A stretch of 34,892 nucleotides of DNA, from the NCBI GenBank assembly GCA_963922455.1, contig CAWUIO010000070.1, positions 1-34,892 of the forward strand, written 5' to 3'. The notes below the pieces were generated by a model that was not told where the DNA came from, ran no database searches, and was given only the letters and a program-made list of their open reading frames with translations. This document shows, piece after piece, positions 8,379-16,132 of the stretch. Both the position numbers and the translations under genes were made by a program. Positions within the stretch are counted from its first letter, which is position 1. Each line of letters opens with the position of its first letter. The DNA comes from CAWUIO01 sp963922455 (GTDB taxonomy: Bacteria; Bacteroidota; Bacteroidia; Cytophagales; Microscillaceae).

Positions 8379-8807
8379 GGGGGGCTTCCCCCGCGCCCTG
8401 AAACCGGCTTGTAAGTGTCTATTTTGGGCGGCGCGGGGCCGGGCTCTCACTACTCGCCGCCCCTCCCACATCCCCCACGGGCTCAAACATGCCGTTCCAT
8501 CCCTAAGCCATTTGAGAGGAGAGAGCAGAGAAGCGAGAGGAGAGATCTTATGTCCTTACCTACAATCCCTTGCCGTTGCCAGGCTCTTGGCCCGCAAGGG
8601 AATTCTTCGGCCTCTGGTTACATCCCTCAGCCATTTTTTGGAACCGGGATGCGAGATGTGGGAACCGGGATGCGAGATGTGGGAAGCGGGACAAGATACG
8701 GCAAGCTGTTAATTTGGCTATGACCCGAAATCCCGGTTCTCGGCTCCCATGTCCCGTGTCCCAAAGGAGATCTTGCCCGCATTTCTTCTTGAGCGCGGGC
8801 AAGCCCC
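8379..8807 (+). repeat. Dispersed GC-rich repeat, copy A, with terminal inverted repeats
   Basis: This fills most of the 539-bp rsmH-ftsL gap. It starts 12 bases after the rsmH stop with GGGGGGCTTCCCCCGCGC (8379-8396) and ends with GCGCGGGCAAGCCCC (8793-8807), its imperfect inverted copy. Inside are the core CTCACTACTCGCCGCCCC, then GGGCTCAAACATGCCG and CCATCCCTAAGCC (about 8440-8507). A purine-rich GAGAGGAGAGAGCAGAGAAG stretch matches the inverted copy at 15848-16084. Small ORFs here lie in the repeat and are not believable genes. Confidence 0.8.
8641..8682. repeat. 21-bp tandem repeat inside copy A
   Basis: A 21-base unit beginning GAACCGGGATGCGAGATG occurs perfectly at 8641-8661 and 8662-8682, followed by a diverged third unit starting GAAGCGGGACAAGATACGG. 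A related stretch (TCCCGGTTCTCGGCTCCC, 8731-8748) follows and recurs inverted in copy B near 15021-15046. Confidence 0.85.
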
Positions 8808-8906
8808 TCATCGAATATCCGCCAACGCACTTCGCCCATAAAAACCCCGATAAACTTTTTGGAATAATCGAAAAAATGTTAGTTTTAAAGATTATAGTAA
8901 AAAAGT

Positions 8907-9266
8907 ATGGCTGAAAATACCTACAAACGCAAAAAAATTAGTCCCCAGCTACCTGGTTGGAAAGCGCCCCTGGATTGGAATCCGCTTTCCCGGGCCGATC
9001 AAGCAACCCGTTATGTGCCACACATCCTTTTTCTCGCATTTTTAGGCCTTTTATACATTGGTAATGCCCATTATGGAGAAAAAATGATCCGGGAAATTAC
9101 CCACCTGGAAGCTGAAGTAGAAACGCTTCGGGCCGATCATACCACCTTAAAAGCTGAGTTTGACCAAGTAGTGGGCAAACAATCCGAAATAGCCGAGCAG
9201 GCCAAAGAAATGGGGCTTATCGAGAGCCGGGGCAAAGTCAAACAAATCAAAAGAGCGGTACCGTGA
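8907..9266 (+). CDS. ftsL: FtsL-like division protein
   Basis: A 119-residue single-pass membrane protein. A cytoplasmic N-terminus (1-32) is followed by one membrane segment (about 34-52, HILFLAFLGLLYIGNAHYG) and a periplasmic coiled coil (about 57-105, EITHLEAEVETLRADHTTLKAE split by heptads). Size, topology and position directly before ftsI match FtsL, which holds FtsQ/FtsB and FtsI/FtsW at the septum. Sequence identity in this family is always low, so the call rests on topology and context. Its stop overlaps the ftsI start by 4 bp. Confidence 0.8.
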   Translation: MAENTYKRKKISPQLPGWKAPLDWNPLSRADQATRYVPHILFLAFLGLLYIGNAHYGEKMIREITHLEAEVETLRADHTTLKAEFDQVVGKQSEIAEQAKEMGLIESRGKVKQIKRAVP

Positions 9267-11371
9267 GCATTAAACGTTCTATCTTGTTTAGAGTGAGGGT
9301 CGCCTCCTTAGGAATTGTTGGGGTATCCCTGGTGATCATCTACCAGATCATCTATTTACAATTTGTGCAAGGAAAGCAATGGAAAAGCCGAGCCGAAGAA
9401 AATGGCCTACAGTACCGGATCAGCAAGGCTACCCGGGGCAACATTTACGGCGATGAGCAAGTCTTGCTCGCTACTTCCATTCCCCTGTACCGCTTGTCGA
9501 TGGACCCTACGGTGGTAAGTGATCCGATTTATCGAGCCAAGATTGACTCCCTAAGTCGCTTGTTATCCGGTTTTTTTAAAGACCTGACCCCCATTGATTA
9601 CCTACGAAAAATTAATGACGCCCGGCTCAACAAGCGAAAGTATATCGTATTAAACACCAAACTTCTCAGTTTTACCCAAAAGAAAAAACTGGCCCAATGG
9701 CCCATTTTTCGTCGGGGACAAAATAGTGGCGGGGTCTTATTTGAGAAAGTAGAGAAAAGATCCTACCCCTTTGACTCGCTTGCCGCTCGCACTGTTGGCT
9801 ATCTGAACGATAACCAAGAAGGGGTTGGCTTGGAAATATCGTACCAAGATCAACTATCCGGATTGGATGGAAGAGCCCTATATCAAAGAATTTCCGGGGG
9901 AGATTGGAAGCCCATCCGGAGTGGCTCCCGTATGCGTCCTGAGGATGGGAATGACTTGTACTGTACCATCAATATCAATATTCAAGACATCGCCCACAAA
10001 GCGCTCCGTCAAGCACTGATCAAAAATAAGGCTGAGCACGGCTGTGTGGTGATTATGGACGTCCAAACCGGGGAGATCAAGGCCATGGCCAACCTTGGGA
10101 AAGTTGAGGAAGGACAATACGAGGAGATTTATAATTATGCGGTGGGGGCCGAAGGAAGCCACGATCCAGGTTCTACCATCAAAACGGCCTCTATGATGGC
10201 TTTGCTATCCGACACCAGCCTCACGCTACGAGATTCCATCGAGACAGGTGGTGGCTCGTTCCGCTATTATGATTTGGTGATGAAAGACAGCCGTTACGGA
10301 GGTTGGGGAAAAATAACGGTACAACAAGCCCTCGAATACTCCTCAAATATTGGTGTTTCTAAGCTGGTTTCCCGTCACTTTGGCCGAAAACCAGAGAAGT
10401 TTATTCAATATTTAGATCAATTTCATCTCTATCAACCGCTACGCACCCCCATCCTGGAGGGAAGCGTGGCCCCTTATATCAAAGATCCCAAAGATCCTAC
10501 CTGGAGCGGTATTACCCTCCCCTGGATGTCGGTAGGATATGAAATGCGTCTATCCCCCTTACAACTCCTGGCCTTTTATAATGCCATAGCCAATGGAGGG
10601 TACTATGTAGAACCCATGTTGGTCAAGCAAATTAGCAAAACGGGGGAAGTCTTGGAAGCGTATCAGCCCAAGGTAAGCAAAAGCCCTATTTGCAGCCCCG
10701 AAACCTTGCTAAAAATCCAAACCATGCTCCGCGGAGTCGTAGAGAGGGGGACCGCCAAGAATATCAAAACCCCCAAATATGCCATTGCCGGAAAAACCGG
10801 GACTTCCCAAAAGCTCAATGCCCGGGGCCGTTATATTGAGAAATACAAGACTTCTTTTGCGGGTTACTTTCCTGCCAATCAGCCCAAATACAGCTGTATT
10901 GTCGTGATTGATGAGCCTAAAGGAGCCGACCAATACGGGAGTGATGTTTCGGCCCCGGTTTTTAGGCAAATTGCCGATAAGCTCTATGCCCAAGACGTTG
11001 AGGTGCAGCACTCTGAGGAATTGGTAAGAGAAACGTCCCTCTTTAAAACCGACTTGCCCGAAAACCAAGTGAGCCACGTGGAGGATTTACTCGAGATTTG
11101 TAATCAGTTGGGTATTCGGGTCATGTCACCAGATGGGCAACAATGGGTCTCTCCTACCCCCCGCCGGTACGTGGTCGAGTGGAAACCACGACAACTCACC
11201 CCCAACCGGGTGCCCGATGTTTTAGGTTTTAGTTTGCGAGATGCTCTCTATCTTTTGGAAAACCAAGGGCTTAAGGTGAAATACAATCAAATGGGAAGGG
11301 TAAAGTCCCAAAGCTTAAGGGCGGGTGCCTTATTTCAAAAAGGAGACCTTATTACTCTAGAACTTGAATAG
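9263..11371 (+). CDS. ftsI: Penicillin-binding protein 3 / FtsI transpeptidase with PASTA domain
   Basis: A 702-residue class B PBP that cross-links septal peptidoglycan. It has a short cytoplasmic tail, a membrane anchor (about 14-34), a dimerisation domain (about 55-220, with RGNIYGDE) and a transpeptidase domain (about 255-575). The active-site motifs are Ser304-x-x-Lys307 (GSTIK), Ser360-Ser-Asn362 and Lys511-Thr-Gly513. A C-terminal PASTA domain (about 645-702, RVPDVLGFSLRDALYLLENQGL) is the usual Bacteroidota layout. It starts at a GTG whose last two bases are part of the ftsL stop TGA, so translational coupling is likely. A strong terminator follows; murE, mraY and other usual downstream genes are absent. 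Confidence 0.95.
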   Translation: MSIKRSILFRVRVASLGIVGVSLVIIYQIIYLQFVQGKQWKSRAEENGLQYRISKATRGNIYGDEQVLLATSIPLYRLSMDPTVVSDPIYRAKIDSLSRLLSGFFKDLTPIDYLRKINDARLNKRKYIVLNTKLLSFTQKKKLAQWPIFRRGQNSGGVLFEKVEKRSYPFDSLAARTVGYLNDNQEGVGLEISYQDQLSGLDGRALYQRISGGDWKPIRSGSRMRPEDGNDLYCTININIQDIAHKALRQALIKNKAEHGCVVIMDVQTGEIKAMANLGKVEEGQYEEIYNYAVGAEGSHDPGSTIKTASMMALLSDTSLTLRDSIETGGGSFRYYDLVMKDSRYGGWGKITVQQALEYSSNIGVSKLVSRHFGRKPEKFIQYLDQFHLYQPLRTPILEGSVAPYIKDPKDPTWSGITLPWMSVGYEMRLSPLQLLAFYNAIANGGYYVEPMLVKQISKTGEVLEAYQPKVSKSPICSPETLLKIQTMLRGVVERGTAKNIKTPKYAIAGKTGTSQKLNARGRYIEKYKTSFAGYFPANQPKYSCIVVIDEPKGADQYGSDVSAPVFRQIADKLYAQDVEVQHSEELVRETSLFKTDLPENQVSHVEDLLEICNQLGIRVMSPDGQQWVSPTPRRYVVEWKPRQLTPNRVPDVLGFSLRDALYLLENQGLKVKYNQMGRVKSQSLRAGALFQKGDLITLELE

Positions 11372-11431
11372 CAGACATACCCCTGCTTTTGTAATTAAAA
11401 GAGAGAGGTATCATATCGTTGACTTTGATAG

Positions 11432-11456
11432 GCCTGGCAATAAGCCAGGCTTTTTT
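11432..11456 (+). terminator. Rho-independent terminator of the rsmH-ftsL-ftsI unit
   Basis: GCCTGGC (11432-11438), loop AATAA, GCCAGGC (11444-11450), then six T. A perfect 7-bp GC-rich stem 60 bases after the ftsI stop. Confidence 0.88.
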
Positions 11457-12087
11457 GATCGCTTAGATCAAAATCCCGGGCACTGTGAAAAAATAAAGCA
11501 TACAAGAGGGCATAGCTGTGATTCAGCTGTTTATGAAGTCGGAGGTTCTTATTTCTTAACTGACAGAACACTCTTACATTTTCATGTTCAAAATTTCGCA
11601 TAGTATTTCTCAGGAGAATATTTCTATCTTTTACCTTTCTATTCTATACAGTTTTTTTTGCCAAAGGGAAGCCTCACTACCCAAAAATTACCATACCCCC
11701 CTCTGGGCTTCACGTTTTTTAGTAGAGACAAGCTATGGAAGCAAGGGTCACCTACTCGCGTAAATATCTTCATTCCTTTGAAGGAATATTGTATGACAGC
11801 CAACAAGTTTAGGGAAAAACCCTACACAGCTTACTTTTTGGACTAATTTAGATTATTAAGACGCTAGTGATCTAAAAAACTTGCGCTTCTAGGTAATTTA
11901 TTAGATTATTTCAAGATATTATGCATGCATACTATATTTATCGCTTCGCTTAGGATGCGAAAACAACATTTATTTCTTAGTATTGCTCAGGTATTTTTTA
12001 TAAAAATTACAATATATGCCCTGTAAATTTTATGAAAATCTTCATATGGCATTCAAACCCTTCATTCACTTAAATTCCTAAACCTCT
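11457..12087. other. Long AT-rich gap upstream of the transhydrogenase operon
   Basis: About 630 bases without a supported gene. A TTG-initiated 62-codon ORF at 11658-11846 has no recognisable features. Visible structures are the near-palindrome ATTCCTTTGAAGGAAT (11772-11787), an inverted repeat TTTAGAT...ATCTAAA (11847-11876) and the 12-bp perfect palindrome TATGCATGCATA (11920-11931). No exact TAnnTTTG was found near the pntAA start. It could be a long 5' leader or hold an unrecognised small RNA. Confidence 0.5.
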
Positions 12088-13173
12088 ATGACTCAAATTG
12101 GATTTGTCCGGTCTGCGGATGATGAGCGCACACCTCTTTCCCCTTTGACGGCCAAAAAATACGCCAAGTTGGGAGTACAGCTGTTGATAGAGAAAAACTT
12201 GGGAGAGAGCATCGGGGAAGATTTCCAAGCGCTAGAGGGCCTGGAGACCCTAGAACGTAAGGATGTACTAAGCAAAGCCGATTTAGTATATTCCAACCAT
12301 CCTCTCAGCGCCGATGAGCTTTCTCATGTAAAAAAAGACGCCCTCTTGGTTTCCTTCTTTGCTCCCTTCAATTCGGATAATACCTTGGGAGATTTGGAAG
12401 GAAAGGAATTAAAAGCTTTGAGCATGGATATGATTCCTCGCTCCACCATTGCCCAGTCGGTAGATGCCCTTTCCTCTATGGCTTCTATCGCCGGTTACAA
12501 AGCCGTCTTATTGGCCGCTGAGAAATTACCCCGCTACTTCCCAATGATGATGACCGCCGCTGGGACAATCAAACCCTCCACCGTGCTCATCTTAGGAGCT
12601 GGGGTGGCAGGCTTACAAGCCATTGCTACGGCCAAGCGTTTAGGGGCCAAGGTGGAAGTGTTTGATGTACGTAAAGCGGTAAAAGAAGAAGTCCAAAGCT
12701 TGGGGGCTAAGTTTGTAGAAGTGGAAGGCTCCGCCGACAATAAAGCCGCCGGGGGCTACGCCATCGAACAAACCGAAGAGTACAAACAAAAGCAAAAGCA
12801 AGCCATTCACGATCGGGTAAAAAATGCCGACGTAGTAATTACCACTGCTCAACTCCGGGGAAAACCCGCCCCTACCCTCATCACCAAAGACATGGTGGAA
12901 GAAATGCAATACGGTTCCGTTATCATTGACTTAGCGGCCTCTACGGGGGGAAATTGTGAGCTGACCCAAAACAACCAAGAAATAAAGCACCAAGGCATTA
13001 CCATTATTGGTAACTCCTTCTTGGCCAATGAAGCCATTATGGATGCATCCCAGTTGCTGGCCAACAATATTTACAACTATATCAGTTTGATGATCAAAGA
13101 AGAAGGCTTGGTCTTAGATCCGGAAAATGAGATCATCCATTCCTCCATCGTTTATCCCAAACAAGAAAAATAA
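12088..13173 (+). CDS. pntAA: NAD(P) transhydrogenase subunit alpha part 1 (domain I)
   Basis: A 361-residue soluble NAD(H)-binding domain I of proton-translocating transhydrogenase, which reduces NADP+ with NADH using the proton gradient. The Rossmann loop is GAGVAGLQAIATAKRLGA (residues 171-188). The conserved loop IPRSTIAQSVDALSS (116-130) carries the Arg, Gln, Asp and Ser used for NAD contact. FPMMMTAAGTIKPS and GKPAPTLIT are specific motifs that separate it from alanine dehydrogenase. The following two genes encode the membrane and NADP domains, confirming the split-subunit form. It is first gene of the operon, starting at an ATG after a long leader. Confidence 0.95.
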   Translation: MTQIGFVRSADDERTPLSPLTAKKYAKLGVQLLIEKNLGESIGEDFQALEGLETLERKDVLSKADLVYSNHPLSADELSHVKKDALLVSFFAPFNSDNTLGDLEGKELKALSMDMIPRSTIAQSVDALSSMASIAGYKAVLLAAEKLPRYFPMMMTAAGTIKPSTVLILGAGVAGLQAIATAKRLGAKVEVFDVRKAVKEEVQSLGAKFVEVEGSADNKAAGGYAIEQTEEYKQKQKQAIHDRVKNADVVITTAQLRGKPAPTLITKDMVEEMQYGSVIIDLAASTGGNCELTQNNQEIKHQGITIIGNSFLANEAIMDASQLLANNIYNYISLMIKEEGLVLDPENEIIHSSIVYPKQEK

Positions 13174-13178
13174 TTCTC

Positions 13179-13490
13179 ATGGAAGCACTGCTAGACTATT
13201 TAACGACCTACCGACTGGATATTTACCTGTTGGTATTTACCATCTTTCTGGGTTTTGAACTGATATCCAAGGTCCCCTCGGTATTGCACACCCCCTTGAT
13301 GTCGGGGGCCAATGCCATTAGCGGGATTGTATTGGTCGGCTCGATCTTCTTTTTACGTCAAGCCCAACCCGGAGACTATTTCTCCCTAAGTATTGGGGCC
13401 CTAGCCATGATTATGGCGATGATCAATATCGTCGGAGGATTTGCCGTTACGAACCGAATGTTGTCCATGTTTAAGAAAAAACAAAAGTAA
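13179..13490 (+). CDS. pntAB: NAD(P) transhydrogenase subunit alpha part 2 (membrane)
   Basis: A 103-residue membrane protein with three hydrophobic spans (about 15-34, 44-60, 68-92). It corresponds to the N-terminal part of membrane domain II. GFELISKVPSVLHTPLMSGANAISGIVLVG is the family signature, spread here over residues 25-54. It lies 5 bases after pntAA and its stop TAA shares one base with the ATG of pntB (TAATG), so translation is probably coupled. The protein forms part of the proton channel with PntB. Confidence 0.95.
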   Translation: MEALLDYLTTYRLDIYLLVFTIFLGFELISKVPSVLHTPLMSGANAISGIVLVGSIFFLRQAQPGDYFSLSIGALAMIMAMINIVGGFAVTNRMLSMFKKKQK

Positions 13491-14878
13491 TGATTGTACT
13501 ATACGATTTAGCATATTTGGTAGGGGCCGTCGCGTTCATTTTAGGCCTCCGCGGACTTAGTGACCCCAAATCGGCCCGTCAGGGTAATCTGACCGCTGCC
13601 TTTGGAATGGGACTCGCTATTTTGGTTTCACTCGTATACCCCATCGAGAACAGCCCGGATAACTTTGTGTGGATCATTGCCTCGCTTATCATCGGTTCGG
13701 CCGTTGGTTGGCTGAGTGCTTCCCGGGTTGAGATGACCGAGATGCCACAATTGGTCTCCGTCTTTAATGGTTTAGGGGGAGGAAGTGCCATGCTCTTGGC
13801 CATTGTGGAGTACATCAAAATCGGGGAAGGAATTTCAAACGCTCCTCTTTTGGCTAGCGTTATCTTATTCACACTCTTTGTGGGCTCCATCTCCTTTTCG
13901 GGAAGTATCCTGGCCTATCTCAAACTGGATGGGCGCGTGAAAGACAAGCACGTACAACTTCCCGCTCACCAAATTATTAATATTGTGCTGCTCTTGGTAT
14001 CAGTCGCTTCCTTGTTTGTGGCCTATTTCCAGCCTTCTCCCGGAATGGTGGTCATTAGTGCCGTAATTTGCCTTATTTATGGTTTCTCATTTGTAGCCCC
14101 CATAGGTGGTGCCGATATGCCCGTAGTTATTTCTCTCTTAAACTCTGTCACCGGGATTTCGGCGGCTACAGCTGGTTTCTTGTATAGCAACCAGATTATG
14201 ATTTTAGGAGGTATTTTGGTAGGGGCTTCAGGTACGATCTTAACTGTTTTGATGTGCCAAGCCATGAACCGTTCCTTGATGAACGTGCTTATTGGTGGGT
14301 TTACCGCCACGCAGATTCCGGGGGCGGCGGCCCAAGATCAAGGCACCATCCAACAAGCCCAGGCCATTGATGTGGCTATCTTACTCAACTATTCTTCGCG
14401 CGTAGTCGTGGTACCCGGTTACGGAATGGCCGTGGCCCAAGCCCAAAAACAAGCTAAGGAGCTAGATGAATTGCTCTCTGGACAAGATGTGGAAGTGCTG
14501 TATGGGATTCACCCCGTAGCCGGCCGTATGCCCGGACACATGAATGTTTTACTGGCTGAGGTGGATATTTCCTATGACAAATTGTTAGACCTAGACGATG
14601 CCAATAGCAATATCAAAGATGCTGATATCGTCTTGGTAGTAGGGGCCAATGATGTAGTAAACCCCTCAGCCCTAGACGATCCGGGAAGCTCGATCTACGG
14701 AATGCCCGTGCTTGAAGTTTGGAAATCCAAGCAGGTGGTCGTATTCAAGCGAAGTATGAAGCCCGGATATGCCGGAATTCAAAATCCGCTGTTCTTTAAA
14801 GACAATACCAAGATGCTTTTTGGCGATGCCGGTAAATCTCTGAAAAACATTACCGACGAGCTTAAAAACTTAAGTTAG
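13490..14878 (+). CDS. pntB: NAD(P) transhydrogenase subunit beta
   Basis: A 462-residue protein with about eight or nine membrane spans (residues 1-265, rest of domain II) and a C-terminal NADP(H)-binding domain III (about 285-462). Domain III motifs are VVVPGYGMAVAQAQ, GIHPVAGRMPGHMNVLLAE, VLVVGANDVVNPSA and the terminal KRSMKPGYAGIQNPLF. GFTATQIPGAAAQDQG is part of the linker. It completes the Rhodospirillum-style three-gene enzyme. The stop TAG runs straight into a dispersed repeat: the final G of the stop is also the first G of the repeat's GGGGCTGCCCCC start. Confidence 0.96.
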   Translation: MIVLYDLAYLVGAVAFILGLRGLSDPKSARQGNLTAAFGMGLAILVSLVYPIENSPDNFVWIIASLIIGSAVGWLSASRVEMTEMPQLVSVFNGLGGGSAMLLAIVEYIKIGEGISNAPLLASVILFTLFVGSISFSGSILAYLKLDGRVKDKHVQLPAHQIINIVLLLVSVASLFVAYFQPSPGMVVISAVICLIYGFSFVAPIGGADMPVVISLLNSVTGISAATAGFLYSNQIMILGGILVGASGTILTVLMCQAMNRSLMNVLIGGFTATQIPGAAAQDQGTIQQAQAIDVAILLNYSSRVVVVPGYGMAVAQAQKQAKELDELLSGQDVEVLYGIHPVAGRMPGHMNVLLAEVDISYDKLLDLDDANSNIKDADIVLVVGANDVVNPSALDDPGSSIYGMPVLEVWKSKQVVVFKRSMKPGYAGIQNPLFFKDNTKMLFGDAGKSLKNITDELKNLS

Positions 14879-15050
14879 GGGCTGCCCCCGGCGGTGCTAT
14901 TGAGCTTTCCATAGCAATGTACTGCCGCCGGGGTCGGGCTATCACTACTCGCTGCCTTTCCCCACAGGGCCCACACGAGCTCAAACAGGCCGTTCTATCC
15001 CTCAGCCATTTTGGGGGAAACGGGACATGGGAGCCGAGAACTGGGACTTC
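14878..15050 (+). repeat. Dispersed GC-rich repeat, copy B
   Basis: It begins at the pntB stop with GGGGCTGCCCCCGGC, then shows CCGGGGTCGGGCTATCACTA followed by CTCGCTGCC, ACACGAGCTCAAACAGGCCG and TTCTATCCCTCAGCCATTTT. It then adds the module GGGACATGGGAGCCGAGAA (15023-15041), also found inverted in copy A. It belongs to the same subfamily as copy D (shared GGGGCTGCCCCCG start and CACGAGCTCAAACA). The 60-codon ORF across it is an artefact. Confidence 0.8.
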
Positions 15051-15130
15051 TGAACTTAGTCTTTATGCCCCAAGTCATTTTTATTTCTCCTACTTTTAGG
15101 GATATTTACCCCTAGCAAATAAGCCAAAAG

Positions 15131-15724
15131 ATGTCTGAGGCCCCTCAATCCTTCCTGAAAAGAATCAAGCAAGAAACCCAAGCGGAACACGATGCCATTG
15201 AGCTGAACCCGCTTACTTCGGGGATTGTCCATAATACCTTAAACCTAGGGCAATACATCAACTTACTGCAAAAGTTTTTGGGGTTTTATGGGCCTTGTGA
15301 GTCTTTCATTCAAACTCAAGGAGGAGATAAAAAATTACAAAGGCTTGCCCAAACCCGGCCCAAAGCCCCCCTCCTGCGTCATGACTTACAAGTTTTAGAA
15401 GCTCCTTTTGAGCACCTGGCTATTCCCCCTTCGCTTCCTCCTTTGCAAACACCGGCTGAGCAATTGGGTTACTTGTATGTAGTCGAGGGCTCTACTTTGG
15501 GAGGACAAATCCTCTACCAAGCTCTCCAAAACAACTTAGGTCTCCACGAGAAAAAAGGGGCATCTTATTTTTATGGCTACGGCCCCCAAGAAACCGCTAA
15601 GCAATGGCGTGGCTTTCAGTCTTTTTTAGAAAATTTTGTAGGGGAGCACCCCGAAGAAGAAGATGCGCTCATTCAAAATGCAAGATTAACGTTCAAAAAG
15701 CTGGATGAGTGGTTGAGATATTAG
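15131..15724 (+). CDS. Heme oxygenase, biliverdin-producing
   Basis: A 197-residue soluble all-helical protein. It probably opens heme to biliverdin with release of CO and iron. His20 in TQAEHDAIE fits the proximal heme ligand near the N-terminus. LGYLYVVEGSTLGGQIL (about 111-127) is the distal-helix signature with the flexible glycines. Length and motif spacing fit bacterial heme oxygenases. No phytochrome, ferredoxin or heme-uptake gene is next to it, so iron acquisition or heme turnover is the simplest role. It stands alone, bracketed by inverted repeat copies B and C. Confidence 0.88.
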   Translation: MSEAPQSFLKRIKQETQAEHDAIELNPLTSGIVHNTLNLGQYINLLQKFLGFYGPCESFIQTQGGDKKLQRLAQTRPKAPLLRHDLQVLEAPFEHLAIPPSLPPLQTPAEQLGYLYVVEGSTLGGQILYQALQNNLGLHEKKGASYFYGYGPQETAKQWRGFQSFLENFVGEHPEEEDALIQNARLTFKKLDEWLRY

Positions 15725-15847
15725 TCAAGTAGGCCACTCTTTTTTCGCTTACTATGCCTGGCTCCCCCTTTAAGGGTGGCGAGATCATACATCCCGCATT
15801 CCTCAAGAGATTAGGAGATGCGTGGCAATGGGCCCTCCTTTCAAACG

Positions 15848-16084
15848 TCCCGGCTCCCGGTTCTCGGTTCCCGCTTCCAAAATTCCTGTCAACATATTTC
15901 AGGCAGGGACAGCTCCTCTCTCCTCTCGCATCTCTGCTCTCGCTTCTTCTTCAGCTTAGGGATGGAGCGGCCTGTTTGAGCCCGCCGCTGGGCCGTGGGC
16001 TGGCCGGCGAGTAGCGAGAGCCCGGCCCGGCCTGGGCACTAATTTTTATCGAGGCACCCTAGAAATAAGGCCGGGCAAGCCCCC
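15848..16084 (-). repeat. Dispersed GC-rich repeat, copy C
   Basis: On the minus strand it starts with GGGGGCTTGCCCGGCC (16084 to 16069), followed by GCCCAGGCCGGGCCGGGCTC, a CTACTCGCCGGCC core, GGGCTCAAACAGGCCG, CTCCATCCCTAAG and a purine-rich GAAGAAGCGAGAGCAGAG stretch as in copy A. The far end holds CCGAGAACCGGGA (15867 to 15855). The 408-base gap between heme oxygenase and cinA is mostly this element; 15725-15847 shows nothing else. Unlike other copies its start end faces the 5' end of a gene (cinA). Confidence 0.8.
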
Positions 16085-16107
16085 AGCAATTCTTATAAAT
16101 TATTGCC

Positions 16108-16115
16108 TACCTTTG
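16108..16115 (+). promoter_or_regulatory. -7 element (TACCTTTG) of cinA
   Basis: Exact TAnnTTTG match, 17 bases before the ATG at 16133. It helps decide the start, because an in-frame TTG at 16103 would lie in or before the promoter. No clear -33 element is seen, as repeat copy C ends 24 bases upstream. Confidence 0.45.
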
Positions 16116-16132
16116 TCCCAAATAATGAGCCT

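Noticed and set aside
8377..8914. Several 70-114-codon ORFs on both strands between rsmH and ftsL
   Set aside because: They lie in the GC-rich repeat, overlap each other and include tandem repeat sequence; none has a recognisable domain.
11658..11846. 62-codon ORF in the gap before pntAA
   Set aside because: It has a TTG start, no domain, odd composition and no neighbouring control signals.
16103..16132. TTG start for cinA, adding ten residues
   Set aside because: The family begins at the later MKAIYAEVL, and an exact -7 promoter element (16108-16115) overlaps the extra codons.
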